Of a stretch of 64,000 nucleotides of DNA, positions 25,559-34,668 are shown piece by piece. Within the stretch, counting starts at the first letter, position 1; each line of letters starts with the position of its first letter. Origin of the DNA: Bacteroidota bacterium (GTDB lineage Bacteria; Bacteroidota; Bacteroidia; Chitinophagales; Chitinophagaceae); assembly GCA_026391125.1 (NCBI GenBank), contig JAPLEO010000134.1, positions 1-64,000 on the forward strand, written 5' to 3'. The notes under the pieces were generated by a model. That model made no database searches. It was not told the DNA's origin and saw nothing but the letters and a program-made list of their open reading frames with translations. The position numbers were made by a program, and so were the translations under genes.

Positions 25559-27193
25559 TTATTGATTCGTTACTTTTTTTAAATAATATCCAGTGGGATC
25601 AATTGTTGGAGGCAAATTACTTTTTATTTTAATTCCCTCTTTACCAATGATTCGTTTTTCTTTTTGTCCGTTGATCAAAATATCAAATGGCAAATCCATA
25701 AAATAATTATTGAGTTTGATCTGATATTGTTGATAGCCAATTTCTTTCACCGATACGTCAATCACATTAGTTGTTCTCAGATAAAAATCGAAAAATGGTT
25801 TTAGTGAGTAGCCTGCTGCTTTGCTAAACAATTGTTCTACATCGGTGCTGGTTACAAAATTGTCGTAGGTAGTGGCAGGATCGGTTGCTAATTTTTTCAA
25901 TGCTGGAAAAAAGATTTCATCGCCCAATAAATATCTTAAGCTATGCATGAAGAAAGAACCTTTCACATAAATATCATTCTTAGCATAGGTTTCATCCTCC
26001 GACATTTCTTCGCCGCCTACTAATGGTTTGATGTACTTGATACTTTTTTTATGATTCGCGATCATTTCGTTGTAAGCTTCTTGTCCGCCCAACTCATACA
26101 TACACAAAGCCTCGGCATAAGTTCCAATCCCTTCTTGGATCCACATATGCGCCCAGTCTTTATTGGTTACTTTATTAGCCCACCATTCGTGTGCATATTC
26201 ATGAAACAGGTTGGCCGAATATTGTTGCCCACCAATGGTTTGGTAAGAAAATTTATTATCGAAAGTGATCATGGTCTGGTGTTCCATTCCTGAATTAGGC
26301 ACTTCGGCTACACCGATCTTTTCTTTTGCCCAAGGATACTCACCAAAATATTTTTCCAAAATTTTTGTGTCGCGAATTTTTGTTTCAATTACTTTTTTAG
26401 CATGAGCACTATCTTCTTCTAACACATAAAATTCAATCGGAACAATATTTCCATTGATGGTGGTATAGCTATCTTTTGCAACAATGAATTTTCCAATATT
26501 AAAGACAACGCAATAGTTGCTGATGGTATAATTTGTTTTCCAAGAGAAGGTACTCTTGTTATTTTTTGTAGTTACTTTTTGTAAAAGACCTGGTCCTGCA
26601 ACAGATAAACCTTTAGGGATCGTAATATTCATATCTACACCTTCATTAGGTTCATCGCTCGGATGGTCTTTACAGGGGAACCACAATCTTCCACCTTCTT
26701 TCTGACAGTTGATCGAGATCCAATCATTACCACTACGATCCTTGCCCCAGATAAATCCACCGAACCAAGGAGCACGAACTGCAATGGGCGGATTGCCACC
26801 GTATACAATATCTACTAAGTGTTTACCTTCTTTGAAATTGGTACCGGTAATATATATTTTATCATCGCCCTGTGTAAACGTGGCGGGCTTATTATCAACT
26901 TTAACCTTCTCTACGGTAAGTAAATGCACCAGGTCTAATAAGATGGTATCTGTTGTTTTCGATAGGTTCATAGTCACCACCGTATTTCCATGGATCGATT
27001 TATTGGCAATATCCACATCCATATTGATGGTATAATGCCGGATGTCCATGATCGCTTGGAGAGGTTTAAGCTTTCCGCCGGATGACATATAACTGATGTC
27101 TAAATTTTGGGCAAGAGCTGGCTGAATAAGCAAACCCAAAACTAAGATTACTAGAAATTGATAGACTGGTTGGCTGTTTTTGATGGTAGACAT
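25559..27193 (-). CDS. M1-family zinc aminopeptidase, secreted
   Basis: 544 aa with a signal peptide (FLVILVLGLLIQPALAQ). The gluzincin motif HEYAHEWW is at residues 331-338 with the third zinc ligand Glu354 in WIQEGIGTYAE. The exopeptidase motif G(A/G)MEN reads GMEH (302-305), a change at its last position. The N-terminal beta-saddle domain is present; the usual C-terminal helical domain is short. M1 enzymes release N-terminal amino acids from peptides. It is the first gene of a probable operon with the exported aminotransferase. Export suggests peptide scavenging outside the cytoplasm. Confidence 0.9.
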   Translation of the reverse strand: MSTIKNSQPVYQFLVILVLGLLIQPALAQNLDISYMSSGGKLKPLQAIMDIRHYTINMDVDIANKSIHGNTVVTMNLSKTTDTILLDLVHLLTVEKVKVDNKPATFTQGDDKIYITGTNFKEGKHLVDIVYGGNPPIAVRAPWFGGFIWGKDRSGNDWISINCQKEGGRLWFPCKDHPSDEPNEGVDMNITIPKGLSVAGPGLLQKVTTKNNKSTFSWKTNYTISNYCVVFNIGKFIVAKDSYTTINGNIVPIEFYVLEEDSAHAKKVIETKIRDTKILEKYFGEYPWAKEKIGVAEVPNSGMEHQTMITFDNKFSYQTIGGQQYSANLFHEYAHEWWANKVTNKDWAHMWIQEGIGTYAEALCMYELGGQEAYNEMIANHKKSIKYIKPLVGGEEMSEDETYAKNDIYVKGSFFMHSLRYLLGDEIFFPALKKLATDPATTYDNFVTSTDVEQLFSKAAGYSLKPFFDFYLRTTNVIDVSVKEIGYQQYQIKLNNYFMDLPFDILINGQKEKRIIGKEGIKIKSNLPPTIDPTGYYLKKVTNQ

Positions 27194-27270
27194 ACGCTGA
27201 TTTATTCAACCAATTTAATCTAAAATTTATTTTGATGTAGATAAATTACTCAGGTTATTATCCTAAACAA

Positions 27271-27404
27271 TGTTGTAAATATCCAACAAAATGTATATTT
27301 ATGTCAATATTGATGGAATAAACCAACAAAATATATTTTGAATAATGTTGTAAATAACCTACATTAGTGCTATAATTCAATAATAATGATTGAAATAACC
27401 AACA
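27271..27404. promoter_or_regulatory. Repeated operator-like sites before hipBA
   Basis: TGTTG-N8-CAACA at 27271-27288 and TGTTG-N8-CTACA at 27346-27363 share the inner AAATA. The N8 spacing equals that of the E. coli HipB operator (TATCC-N8-GGATA), though the arms differ. Lone CCAACA half-sites occur at 27323-27328 and, inside hipB, at 27399-27404. HipB is the likely ligand. Confidence 0.55.
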
Positions 27405-27724
27405 AATATAACAATTCAATTAGTGATAAAGCGTTATTAGAATTAATTGGTAGCTATCTTAAAGAAACCCGTTTAAGGCAAAACAAAACGCAGCAAGAGT
27501 TGGCCGAAGCGGCAGGAATTAATCGCTCTACGTTGGTTCAAATTGAAAGTGGCGGCGGCGGTGGACTTTTAACTTTTGTACAGATCATGCGTGCATTGGA
27601 TCAACTATCGGTCTTTAAAAACTTTGAAGTATCGGAGCAGATCAGTCCGCTATTATTAGCAAAAATGCAAAGGAATAAAAGACAGCGCGCATCGAGCGCC
27701 AATAAAACATCGTTACCCAAATAA
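27386..27724 (+). CDS. hipB: HipB-like XRE antitoxin
   Basis: 112 aa. The XRE helix-turn-helix lies at about residues 25-80 (RQNKTQQELAEAAGINRSTL, then VQIESGG). A Gly-rich turn (SGGGGG) and a basic C-terminal tail (KMQRNKRQRASSANK) follow. It precedes hipA by 23 bp on the same strand. HipB proteins neutralise HipA and repress the operon, and sites upstream fit this. The family assignment follows from the HTH plus the adjacent HipA. Confidence 0.85.
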   Translation: MIEITNKYNNSISDKALLELIGSYLKETRLRQNKTQQELAEAAGINRSTLVQIESGGGGGLLTFVQIMRALDQLSVFKNFEVSEQISPLLLAKMQRNKRQRASSANKTSLPK

Positions 27725-27747
27725 CTTCAATTTAAAACCGCCACAAA

Positions 27748-29037
27748 ATGATCTCTATCGCGGAAGTTAAAATTTGGAATAAAAAAGTAGGCGCCGTTGC
27801 TTATGATACAGAAAGGGGTGAAGGCAGTTTTGAATTTGAAAATTCATTTCTTGCAACGAATTGGGATTTGTGTCCCATTAAAATGCCTTTATCAATTGCG
27901 AAAGGAAAAATATTTTCTTTCCCTGAATTAAAAAATAGTCAAACTTTTAAAGGGATGCCTGGTTTATTGGCCGATGTGTTGCCTGATAAATATGGTAATG
28001 CATTGATCAATGCATGGCTTGCAAGAAATGGTAGACCAGCTGGTAGTTTAAATCCTGTTGAAATACTTTGCTTTATTGGTAAAAGAGGAATGGGGGCATT
28101 AGAATTTTCACCTGTGCAACCAAAGTCCTATGATACGCAAACGAAAATAAATATTAACGACCTCGTTCAAGTGGCCGAAGCAATTTTAAGTGATCGCAAA
28201 ATATTTTCTGCAAACCTTTCAACGGATGATGAAAGAGCCATCACAGATATTTTAAAAATTGGAACAAGTGCTGGTGGTGCCAGAGCAAAAGCCATCATTG
28301 CATTTAATCCAATCACAAAAGAAGTTAGAAGTGGTCAAACAGCTGCTGCGCCAGGGTTTGAACATTGGCTAATAAAATTTGATGGAGTTCAGGATCTACA
28401 ATTTGGTACAAGTAATGGATATGGAAGAGTGGAGATGGCGTATTATGAAATGGCAAAAGATTGTGCTATAGAAATGATGGAAAGTAGGTTGTTAGAAGAA
28501 AATGGCAGAGCGCATTTTATGACCAAAAGATTTGACCGACCAACTGAAAAAGAAAAATTGCACGTGCAAACATTTTGTGCATTGATGCATTACGATTTTA
28601 ATGAAGTTGGAATATATAGTTATGAGCAGATCTTTGAATTGATGCGTTTATTGAATTTACCTTATCCGCAACAAGAACAATTATATAGAAGGATGGTATT
28701 TAATGTAATGGCAAGAAACTGTGATGATCACAGCAAAAACTTTGCATTTGTGATGCATCAAACTGGAGAATGGAAACTATCACCTGCATATGATATCTGC
28801 CACGCCTATCGGCCGGGTAGTACCTGGGTTAGTCAACATAGTCTTAGCATGAATGGCAAGCGACAAAATATTACCAGAGAAGATCTTTTAGAGACTGCAA
28901 GTAATATGAATATTAAAAAAGCAAAACAAATCATTGATCATGTTAGTGATGTTGTGAATCATTGGAACGACTATGCTGATCAACAAAAAGTTGATCCAAT
29001 ACTAAGAGATACTATTCGAGAAACATTAATTCCCTGA
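27748..29037 (+). CDS. hipA: HipA-like serine/threonine kinase toxin
   Basis: 429 aa, full length for HipA. The N-terminal subdomain (about 1-120) ends with GKRGMGALEF. The kinase domain has a P-loop region GTSAGGARAKA (172-182), the ATP-binding lysine in HWLIKFDG, the catalytic loop MARNCDDHSKNF (321-332) and the metal-binding SPAYDI (345-350). HipA phosphorylates aminoacyl-tRNA synthetases such as GltX and induces dormancy. All catalytic residues look intact. The stop is 3 bp from the convergent transglutaminase gene. Confidence 0.9.
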   Translation: MISIAEVKIWNKKVGAVAYDTERGEGSFEFENSFLATNWDLCPIKMPLSIAKGKIFSFPELKNSQTFKGMPGLLADVLPDKYGNALINAWLARNGRPAGSLNPVEILCFIGKRGMGALEFSPVQPKSYDTQTKININDLVQVAEAILSDRKIFSANLSTDDERAITDILKIGTSAGGARAKAIIAFNPITKEVRSGQTAAAPGFEHWLIKFDGVQDLQFGTSNGYGRVEMAYYEMAKDCAIEMMESRLLEENGRAHFMTKRFDRPTEKEKLHVQTFCALMHYDFNEVGIYSYEQIFELMRLLNLPYPQQEQLYRRMVFNVMARNCDDHSKNFAFVMHQTGEWKLSPAYDICHAYRPGSTWVSQHSLSMNGKRQNITREDLLETASNMNIKKAKQIIDHVSDVVNHWNDYADQQKVDPILRDTIRETLIP

Positions 29038-29040
29038 TGC

Positions 29041-30942
29041 TCATTCAGCCTTCTTCACAAAAACAATACTAGTATGATCTGCTTTGTAGATCTTGTCAAA
29101 GTAGATTACTAGCTCGGCATAATCAGTTGGAGGAATGACAGCCACATTTCTTGTTTGTGTTCTAATAACTTCTACATGATTATTAGTGACTGCAAAACTC
29201 ATGTCAAAATTTCCAAACTGATTATGAATGCTCACTTGTTTGGGCAATGATTCTAATTGATACATTTCAGGTACATCAATCTGAATGGTATCGATATCCT
29301 GAAATGCAGATTTAAAACTGATGGGATACTTTCTTTCATCATCTGTTGTTAACCTGGTTTTTGATTGATTCACAAAATTTGGAAATAGAAACATGCGCTT
29401 ACCTGTAACAGATGCATAGTTAAGCGATTGGATATGCAGGTATTCTTCTACCACCGGGATCCTGCCTGGTGTTTCTGTATAATTTGATCGATCAATTTCA
29501 TAAGTAGGTAGGGTTAATGCATTGTTCAAATATTTCTCACGGTCTTCTTTGCCGAAGTCGTGTATCAACGAATGTTGCAACTCCTGCTGTTCGCCAGAAA
29601 AATGGGTATTCACATCTGCAAGCATTGATCCATCAGACTTTACAACAGCTTTTGTTTTTCGTATTTGGATATTGTCTTTTGCGCTTAATACGGGTGTTTG
29701 TACAACATGACCACCATCTTCTGCAATCAACATTACTTTTCTATTGCCAGTAAAAGTTCCCATATAACCTGCGGGGTTATTTTGACTGGTACACTCTAAC
29801 CAAATAGAATCTTTTCCATTGGGCACACAGGTAATTACATGATTGAAATAAGAAGGCGATGGAAAATCTTCTACCAATCCTTTTTCACCTTCACCAGCAG
29901 TTGCTACCACATAGTGTGCTTTGATGCCCGCTTCTTTTAAGATGCTTACCATATAATTTGATAAGGCCTTGCAGTCGCCATATTTATTAGCTGCCACATA
30001 TTTTGCATCAAAAGGTTGCCAACCGCCAATGCCTAATTGCACACTGATGTATCGCGTATTGGCTTGCAGGTATTGATATAGTTTATTTACTTTTTCTTCA
30101 TTACCATTTAAGCCATCCACTATTTTATGTATGTCTAGTTTTATATTGTCGGGCAACTCGTCTCTTCCTTTGTTTAGATTGGAATTTAATTTTCCTAATC
30201 CTAACCAACTACGCATATCACCGGTATAATTGCCCAATGAAAAATCGCTGGCACCAATATATACGATGGGCAGAATTTCGTTCATAGGAGGTTGTAGTGG
30301 TTCCTTTTCAATGGCTTTTCCATTGGTCAATTCCCAGCTATAAGTATTGGTTTTTCCTTTTGTGATTTGTGGCGACTTATTAAAATTTAATTGCTTAATT
30401 CTTAATTCATATTCTGGTGCAGTTTCTACGATAAACTTACTTTGCTGTACCGAAAAATGGGCTCCCTCAATTGGCATCCAAGTGGGAAGAAAATAGGAAT
30501 TATTGATTTCTTCTTCATCAGAATACTCAATGGTATAAGGATATTGCCTGCAATAAAAATTATGCTTTTTAATTCTCGAATCGAGCATCAAGCTAAATCC
30601 GTCTGAATTTGATGCATCGATGATATCTTTTTTCTTAACCGATTTCAATTTTTTTCCAAAGGCATCATATAAGTTGCCCTCAATGCTACTTAAGTCTTGC
30701 ATACTGCTGTATGAATTAATATAGCCCGACTCTCGATCACCCAACTCATCTAAAATTGTAATGGCATATTTATTAGTTACAACAACTTTGTTGAGCGCTT
30801 TGATAGTAACATGCAACTCTTCCATCCGCTTTACCGCGTGTGCATTTTTTTTAAGGGAGTCAGGAATTAATTGAACGTTATAAACCTGTGCTTTTACTTG
30901 AACAAAGCCAATGAGCAATGTAAACCATAGAATTTTTTTCAT
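29041..30942 (-). CDS. Secreted DUF3857/transglutaminase-like protein
   Basis: 633 aa with a signal peptide (MKKILWFTLLIGFVQVKAQ). DUF3857 covers about residues 50-210. The transglutaminase core has the nucleophile Cys in YGDCKALSNYM (about 325), His in SPSYFNHVITCV (about 364), and Glu where Asp is usual in WLECTSQ (about 380). A C-terminal beta-rich DUF2569/3858-like domain follows. Such periplasmic proteins are common in Bacteroidota; their substrate is unknown. It lies 5 bp downstream of the second DUF3857 protein, forming an operon. The Asp-to-Glu change may preserve activity. Confidence 0.85.
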   Translation of the reverse strand: MKKILWFTLLIGFVQVKAQVYNVQLIPDSLKKNAHAVKRMEELHVTIKALNKVVVTNKYAITILDELGDRESGYINSYSSMQDLSSIEGNLYDAFGKKLKSVKKKDIIDASNSDGFSLMLDSRIKKHNFYCRQYPYTIEYSDEEEINNSYFLPTWMPIEGAHFSVQQSKFIVETAPEYELRIKQLNFNKSPQITKGKTNTYSWELTNGKAIEKEPLQPPMNEILPIVYIGASDFSLGNYTGDMRSWLGLGKLNSNLNKGRDELPDNIKLDIHKIVDGLNGNEEKVNKLYQYLQANTRYISVQLGIGGWQPFDAKYVAANKYGDCKALSNYMVSILKEAGIKAHYVVATAGEGEKGLVEDFPSPSYFNHVITCVPNGKDSIWLECTSQNNPAGYMGTFTGNRKVMLIAEDGGHVVQTPVLSAKDNIQIRKTKAVVKSDGSMLADVNTHFSGEQQELQHSLIHDFGKEDREKYLNNALTLPTYEIDRSNYTETPGRIPVVEEYLHIQSLNYASVTGKRMFLFPNFVNQSKTRLTTDDERKYPISFKSAFQDIDTIQIDVPEMYQLESLPKQVSIHNQFGNFDMSFAVTNNHVEVIRTQTRNVAVIPPTDYAELVIYFDKIYKADHTSIVFVKKAE

Positions 30943-30947
30943 AGAAC

Positions 30948-32957
30948 CTACTTAACCTTTTTTAATACGATCTGCTCGTTTTGTTGCTTAATGATAAATG
31001 CGTAGAACTCTCTGAGTCCCTCATAATCATCCATCGAAAAATTTGCTTTGTTTAACTTAATGCTAGAGCGGATTTGAATTCTTCCATCCCGATTGGCAAT
31101 TAAATATTCAAACATTCCATCGTCTTCATTTAATTTATAACGTACCGACTTTGGCATCTCTTCCACTTTGTACCCAGCAGGTATTTCCATATTCAATACA
31201 AAATGATCGTCTTTTAAATAAGGCATTTCAATTGGATAGTTGCGCTTTGCAGAACTGAAAGGATTTTTTTGAATGGCTTCGCCGAACATCGGGTTCAAAT
31301 AAATGATATCGGTTTCTGCATTCATTTCAAGATCGTATTTTAAGGTTACCGGTTCGTCATACGAATTAAGCGAATCAATGCTTAAGTTGGAAACTTTGAT
31401 ATCTCCAGACATTGATTTTTTAATTTCATTTGTGATGGAAGTAAGGTTGGTCTTTTTAATTTTTTCTCTGATGCTTAAAGAAGTACTATTGCCTAACACT
31501 TCAGAAAAAGTACCCTTAACTATCCCTTCTTTTTCATTAGACAATAAAACAGTGGTGTAATTGCTTTCCTTCACCGAATCGGTATAAAAATATAATGGCT
31601 CTTGCATTTCTTTTGTTATCGACCAGGCTACTCCATTATAACAATCACTTGAAAGCTGGTTAAACCCTAACATGGGCTTGGATGCATCTAAAAAAAGTAT
31701 ATTTTGTCCGACCTGAACTTTTGCGATCAGATAATTGAAGCGGTCCATTAAAGGATAAACCATATGTACCGTGCCCCGATCTCTCAAGCTCATTAATACT
31801 GGGCTGCAGGTAATATTGTTGTGGTATAACATAGCCAACAACAATAAATTGATTTCGCAGGATTTGCCACTTTTACGTTTAAAGATGTCTTTTAAATTGG
31901 TGTTATCGCTTAAGTACAAACCATAATCGCCAGTTGAAGTAAAGTTGTCTCTAATATATTCATAGATCTTTTTTGCCCTTTCTTCTTCTGTTTTGGCGTT
32001 AGCAGTGATTTTATTGATATCGTCTGATAGCCAGTCATTACTTCTCGTAATGGCTAATCCAAAATCAATGCTCCCCATCATTTTTTCTGCAACCTTCGGC
32101 CAGCTTTGCATGATCTTTTCTACGGGCTGGTTGGGGAAACGATATTCGGATAATTGAAACTCGATTTTTGAAATATGGTTTGCAATTGTAGAAGTAAAAT
32201 TTTCTTCTTTCATTGCAGCTGCATTTTTAATTACCCATTTTTTGTTTAACACATCACTGCCTATATTATATCCAGTTCCTATGTTTGCAGTTGTAGGGTC
32301 TCTAACAACATAATTGTTATAGCCTTTGGTTGTTGTGTTAATGTCGAATGGTAAATAACCCTGACTTAAAAAAACGTAATTAAAAAAGTCGGGTAGTGCT
32401 AAATCGTACTCACTCCACAAACAAGGATATTCTCCTTGAAATTCCCAGGGTTGTAGATTGAACAGAAAGTCTGATTTGATGGTATATGACACTTCAATGA
32501 TCGACCCTACCTTAACAGCGGGTAGTGTGAGTTTCTTTTTAATTAAGTTTCTTTTTACTTTCTCTTCGAAAATATCTTTTGATGATAATTTGGTAATTAC
32601 CACCGAATTGTTTTCAAGATTATATGTTTGAGCCTTTAATTCATCAAGCTTTTCAACTTCATTGTTTTGAGAGTAGAGGTAGATCGACAATGTGGCTGCA
32701 TCAAACCCTTTGTTGTTTAAAATTTTAATTCTTTTATGGCGACGGAAGACCATAGTAAACCAATTTTTATTATTCCCTTCAAATTCGGTGGTGCCGATAT
32801 CTGCATGTAGAATTGCGTTGGTGTTAGAATCGATCAAAGGAGAGTTAACTTCAAAATCTGCGGGTGTGATTTTTCCGAACTTAATGTTTAATTTTTCTTG
32901 AGAAAACGAAACAGTAGAAATGAAAAGGCACAAAACAACGGGCGCAATCAATCGCAT
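30948..32957 (-). CDS. Secreted DUF3857/transglutaminase-like protein lacking the catalytic His
   Basis: 669 aa with a signal peptide (MRLIAPVVLCLFISTVSFSQ). The architecture matches the downstream paralog: DUF3857 (about 50-240), transglutaminase core, beta-rich C-terminus. The core has Cys in KRKSGKSCEINLLLLAM and Asp in NILFLDASKP, but the His position reads RFNYLIAKV, a Tyr in place of His. With that change, classical transglutaminase or protease chemistry is unlikely, so it may be a binding partner of its neighbour. The two genes are 5 bp apart and probably co-transcribed, this one first. Confidence 0.85.
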   Translation of the reverse strand: MRLIAPVVLCLFISTVSFSQEKLNIKFGKITPADFEVNSPLIDSNTNAILHADIGTTEFEGNNKNWFTMVFRRHKRIKILNNKGFDAATLSIYLYSQNNEVEKLDELKAQTYNLENNSVVITKLSSKDIFEEKVKRNLIKKKLTLPAVKVGSIIEVSYTIKSDFLFNLQPWEFQGEYPCLWSEYDLALPDFFNYVFLSQGYLPFDINTTTKGYNNYVVRDPTTANIGTGYNIGSDVLNKKWVIKNAAAMKEENFTSTIANHISKIEFQLSEYRFPNQPVEKIMQSWPKVAEKMMGSIDFGLAITRSNDWLSDDINKITANAKTEEERAKKIYEYIRDNFTSTGDYGLYLSDNTNLKDIFKRKSGKSCEINLLLLAMLYHNNITCSPVLMSLRDRGTVHMVYPLMDRFNYLIAKVQVGQNILFLDASKPMLGFNQLSSDCYNGVAWSITKEMQEPLYFYTDSVKESNYTTVLLSNEKEGIVKGTFSEVLGNSTSLSIREKIKKTNLTSITNEIKKSMSGDIKVSNLSIDSLNSYDEPVTLKYDLEMNAETDIIYLNPMFGEAIQKNPFSSAKRNYPIEMPYLKDDHFVLNMEIPAGYKVEEMPKSVRYKLNEDDGMFEYLIANRDGRIQIRSSIKLNKANFSMDDYEGLREFYAFIIKQQNEQIVLKKVK

Positions 32958-33146
32958 AAATAGAATTTAAGGGTTTTATTACTAAAAGTAAAAAAAAGGC
33001 AATTGGGGATTGCAGTATAATGTGTGAAGCAACCAGATAAGTTTGTGGGATAACTCTCAGAATTTGCAAACAGTTTTCGAAGATATTAAATTGTTCGATT
33101 CAAATAATAGAATTTATAAATTGCACTAAATAAATTAATTGGTAAC

Positions 33147-33920
33147 ATGTGTTACGACCTTTCCTTTCTTGCAAAATTGACTGCCATCTTGGAACAGTTC
33201 CCAACTATTGAATTTGATGAGCAGGTACAAATCAACTATGATGCTTCGATGCATATTGTAGCACATAGTTTTGGAGAACATCCTATCATTTATCAAAACA
33301 GAGAAGATCGGCACTTACACGTTAAACTGATGGAATGGGGTTGTATCCCTTTTTATATTAAGGATGAGCAGGCTTTTTTAAAACAAAGGATCATGATGCT
33401 CAATGCCCGCAGCGAAAGGATCCTGGGCGATACTTCGAGTTATTGGTATAAGATCAGGAATCGGAGATGCCTGATTCCAGTGACAGGAATATTTGAACAT
33501 CGAAAGATTGAAAAGTGGACCAAGAAAGTACCTTACTTTATCCATCAAAAAAAAGAAGACCTATTTTTTTTACCCGGTTTATATTCTGTGGCTGAATTGC
33601 CCAATAAAGAAACGGGTGAATTAGAAAAGCGATGGAGCTATACCTTAATTACGCGTGCAGCGAATGAATTGATGCAACAGATTCATAACGATGGGGACAA
33701 TAAATGGCGCATGCCGCTTTTTCTTCCAATGGATCTTGCAAAAGAATGGGTTTCAGAAGATCTTAGTTCTGAACGATTGCAACAATTATTAGATTTCGAA
33801 ATGCCTGCTTCAGAATTAGAAAGTTGGCCAGTGTATACCATTCGAACTTCCAAAGAGCGACCAGATGGGAAACCCAAGAATGAACCTTTTGTTTGGGAAA
33901 ACCTTCCTGCTCTAAAGTGA
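33147..33920 (+). CDS. SRAP-domain protein (HMCES/YedK family)
   Basis: 257 aa. SRAP hallmarks: Cys2 immediately after Met1, LNARSERI (about residues 88-95), RRCLIPVTGIFEH with the active-site Glu, and MQQIHNDGDNKWRMPLFLP with the catalytic His and RMP. These proteins crosslink via Cys2 to abasic sites in single-stranded DNA and protect them. The His-RMP spacing is slightly longer than in YedK, as in other Bacteroidota. It is cytoplasmic and stands alone, and its 3' end overlaps the convergent membrane-protein gene by 9 bp. Confidence 0.9.
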   Translation: MCYDLSFLAKLTAILEQFPTIEFDEQVQINYDASMHIVAHSFGEHPIIYQNREDRHLHVKLMEWGCIPFYIKDEQAFLKQRIMMLNARSERILGDTSSYWYKIRNRRCLIPVTGIFEHRKIEKWTKKVPYFIHQKKEDLFFLPGLYSVAELPNKETGELEKRWSYTLITRAANELMQQIHNDGDNKWRMPLFLPMDLAKEWVSEDLSSERLQQLLDFEMPASELESWPVYTIRTSKERPDGKPKNEPFVWENLPALK

Positions 33921-34628
33921 TGCAAATTTTGTCATCAAACTTGCCCACCACTGCCACTGACCTACAAAATTCAAACTAATGAGCTGAATCAAAAATAGCA
34001 CCATTGCTATTTTATAAGGTGGATAGATCGCCCCCCTTTTTTTATCATCTAATAATAACACTCCTGTGATAATGATGATGATCGAGTAACTGACATTCAA
34101 GCTTTTTTCAAAACTGTTGATCCATGGTATATAAAACAACATTCTACCGATAGCTGGAGGCAACATAGCCAATACAGTTAAACTCAGATATCTGGCGTGC
34201 AATTGTAATTGAGAGGCTTTATTGATGGCTTGATACACGAAATAAAGTAACATCAATATTGAATAGAAATCGAGAAATGCCAACATGATCGTTGCTCCAG
34301 GAGGATAAGCACTTGGATTATTCAACATGCTATGAATCATTTTCAACCCGCCCAATATTAATAATGGGAAGAGTATATAAACAGCCAGTTTCCCAATTTT
34401 TCGATGCAATGCTAATTTACCCTGTTTGTATAATAAAGGTTGGATCATTAAAACGATGATCCATCCCCCAGCGATAGCACCATGCAAATGATGGAAGATA
34501 TCATTCTCTGCCAAGTTTCTAAAATAGGAATGCGAAAAACCGATCCAGGTTACAACCAAAGCTAAGAAAAAATATAGCGTTGCATTTGGGTAAAGAATGG
34601 AGTCATTGACTTTTGCGGAATGTTTCAT
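33912..34628 (-). CDS. Seven-helix membrane protein, DUF2306-like
   Basis: 238 aa with about six or seven membrane helices. The conserved polar residues fit the DUF2306 or cytochrome-b561-like pattern: HHLHGAIAGGWIIVLMIQPL with paired His, and LHRKIGKLAVYIL. Histidines at helix ends might bind haem, which is inference only. Function is unknown. It is monocistronic, and its 3' end overlaps the convergent SRAP gene by 9 bp. Confidence 0.6.
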   Translation of the reverse strand: MKHSAKVNDSILYPNATLYFFLALVVTWIGFSHSYFRNLAENDIFHHLHGAIAGGWIIVLMIQPLLYKQGKLALHRKIGKLAVYILFPLLILGGLKMIHSMLNNPSAYPPGATIMLAFLDFYSILMLLYFVYQAINKASQLQLHARYLSLTVLAMLPPAIGRMLFYIPWINSFEKSLNVSYSIIIIITGVLLLDDKKRGAIYPPYKIAMVLFLIQLISLNFVGQWQWWASLMTKFASL

Positions 34629-34668
34629 ATTTGTTGATTATGTGGGTTAATCAACTTAAATATAAATA

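Noticed and set aside
27371-27376. TATAAT as a sigma70 -10 box for hipB
   Set aside because: Bacteroidota promoters use TAnnTTTG, and no TTGACA-like partner exists at the right distance; TATAAT is common by chance in AT-rich DNA.
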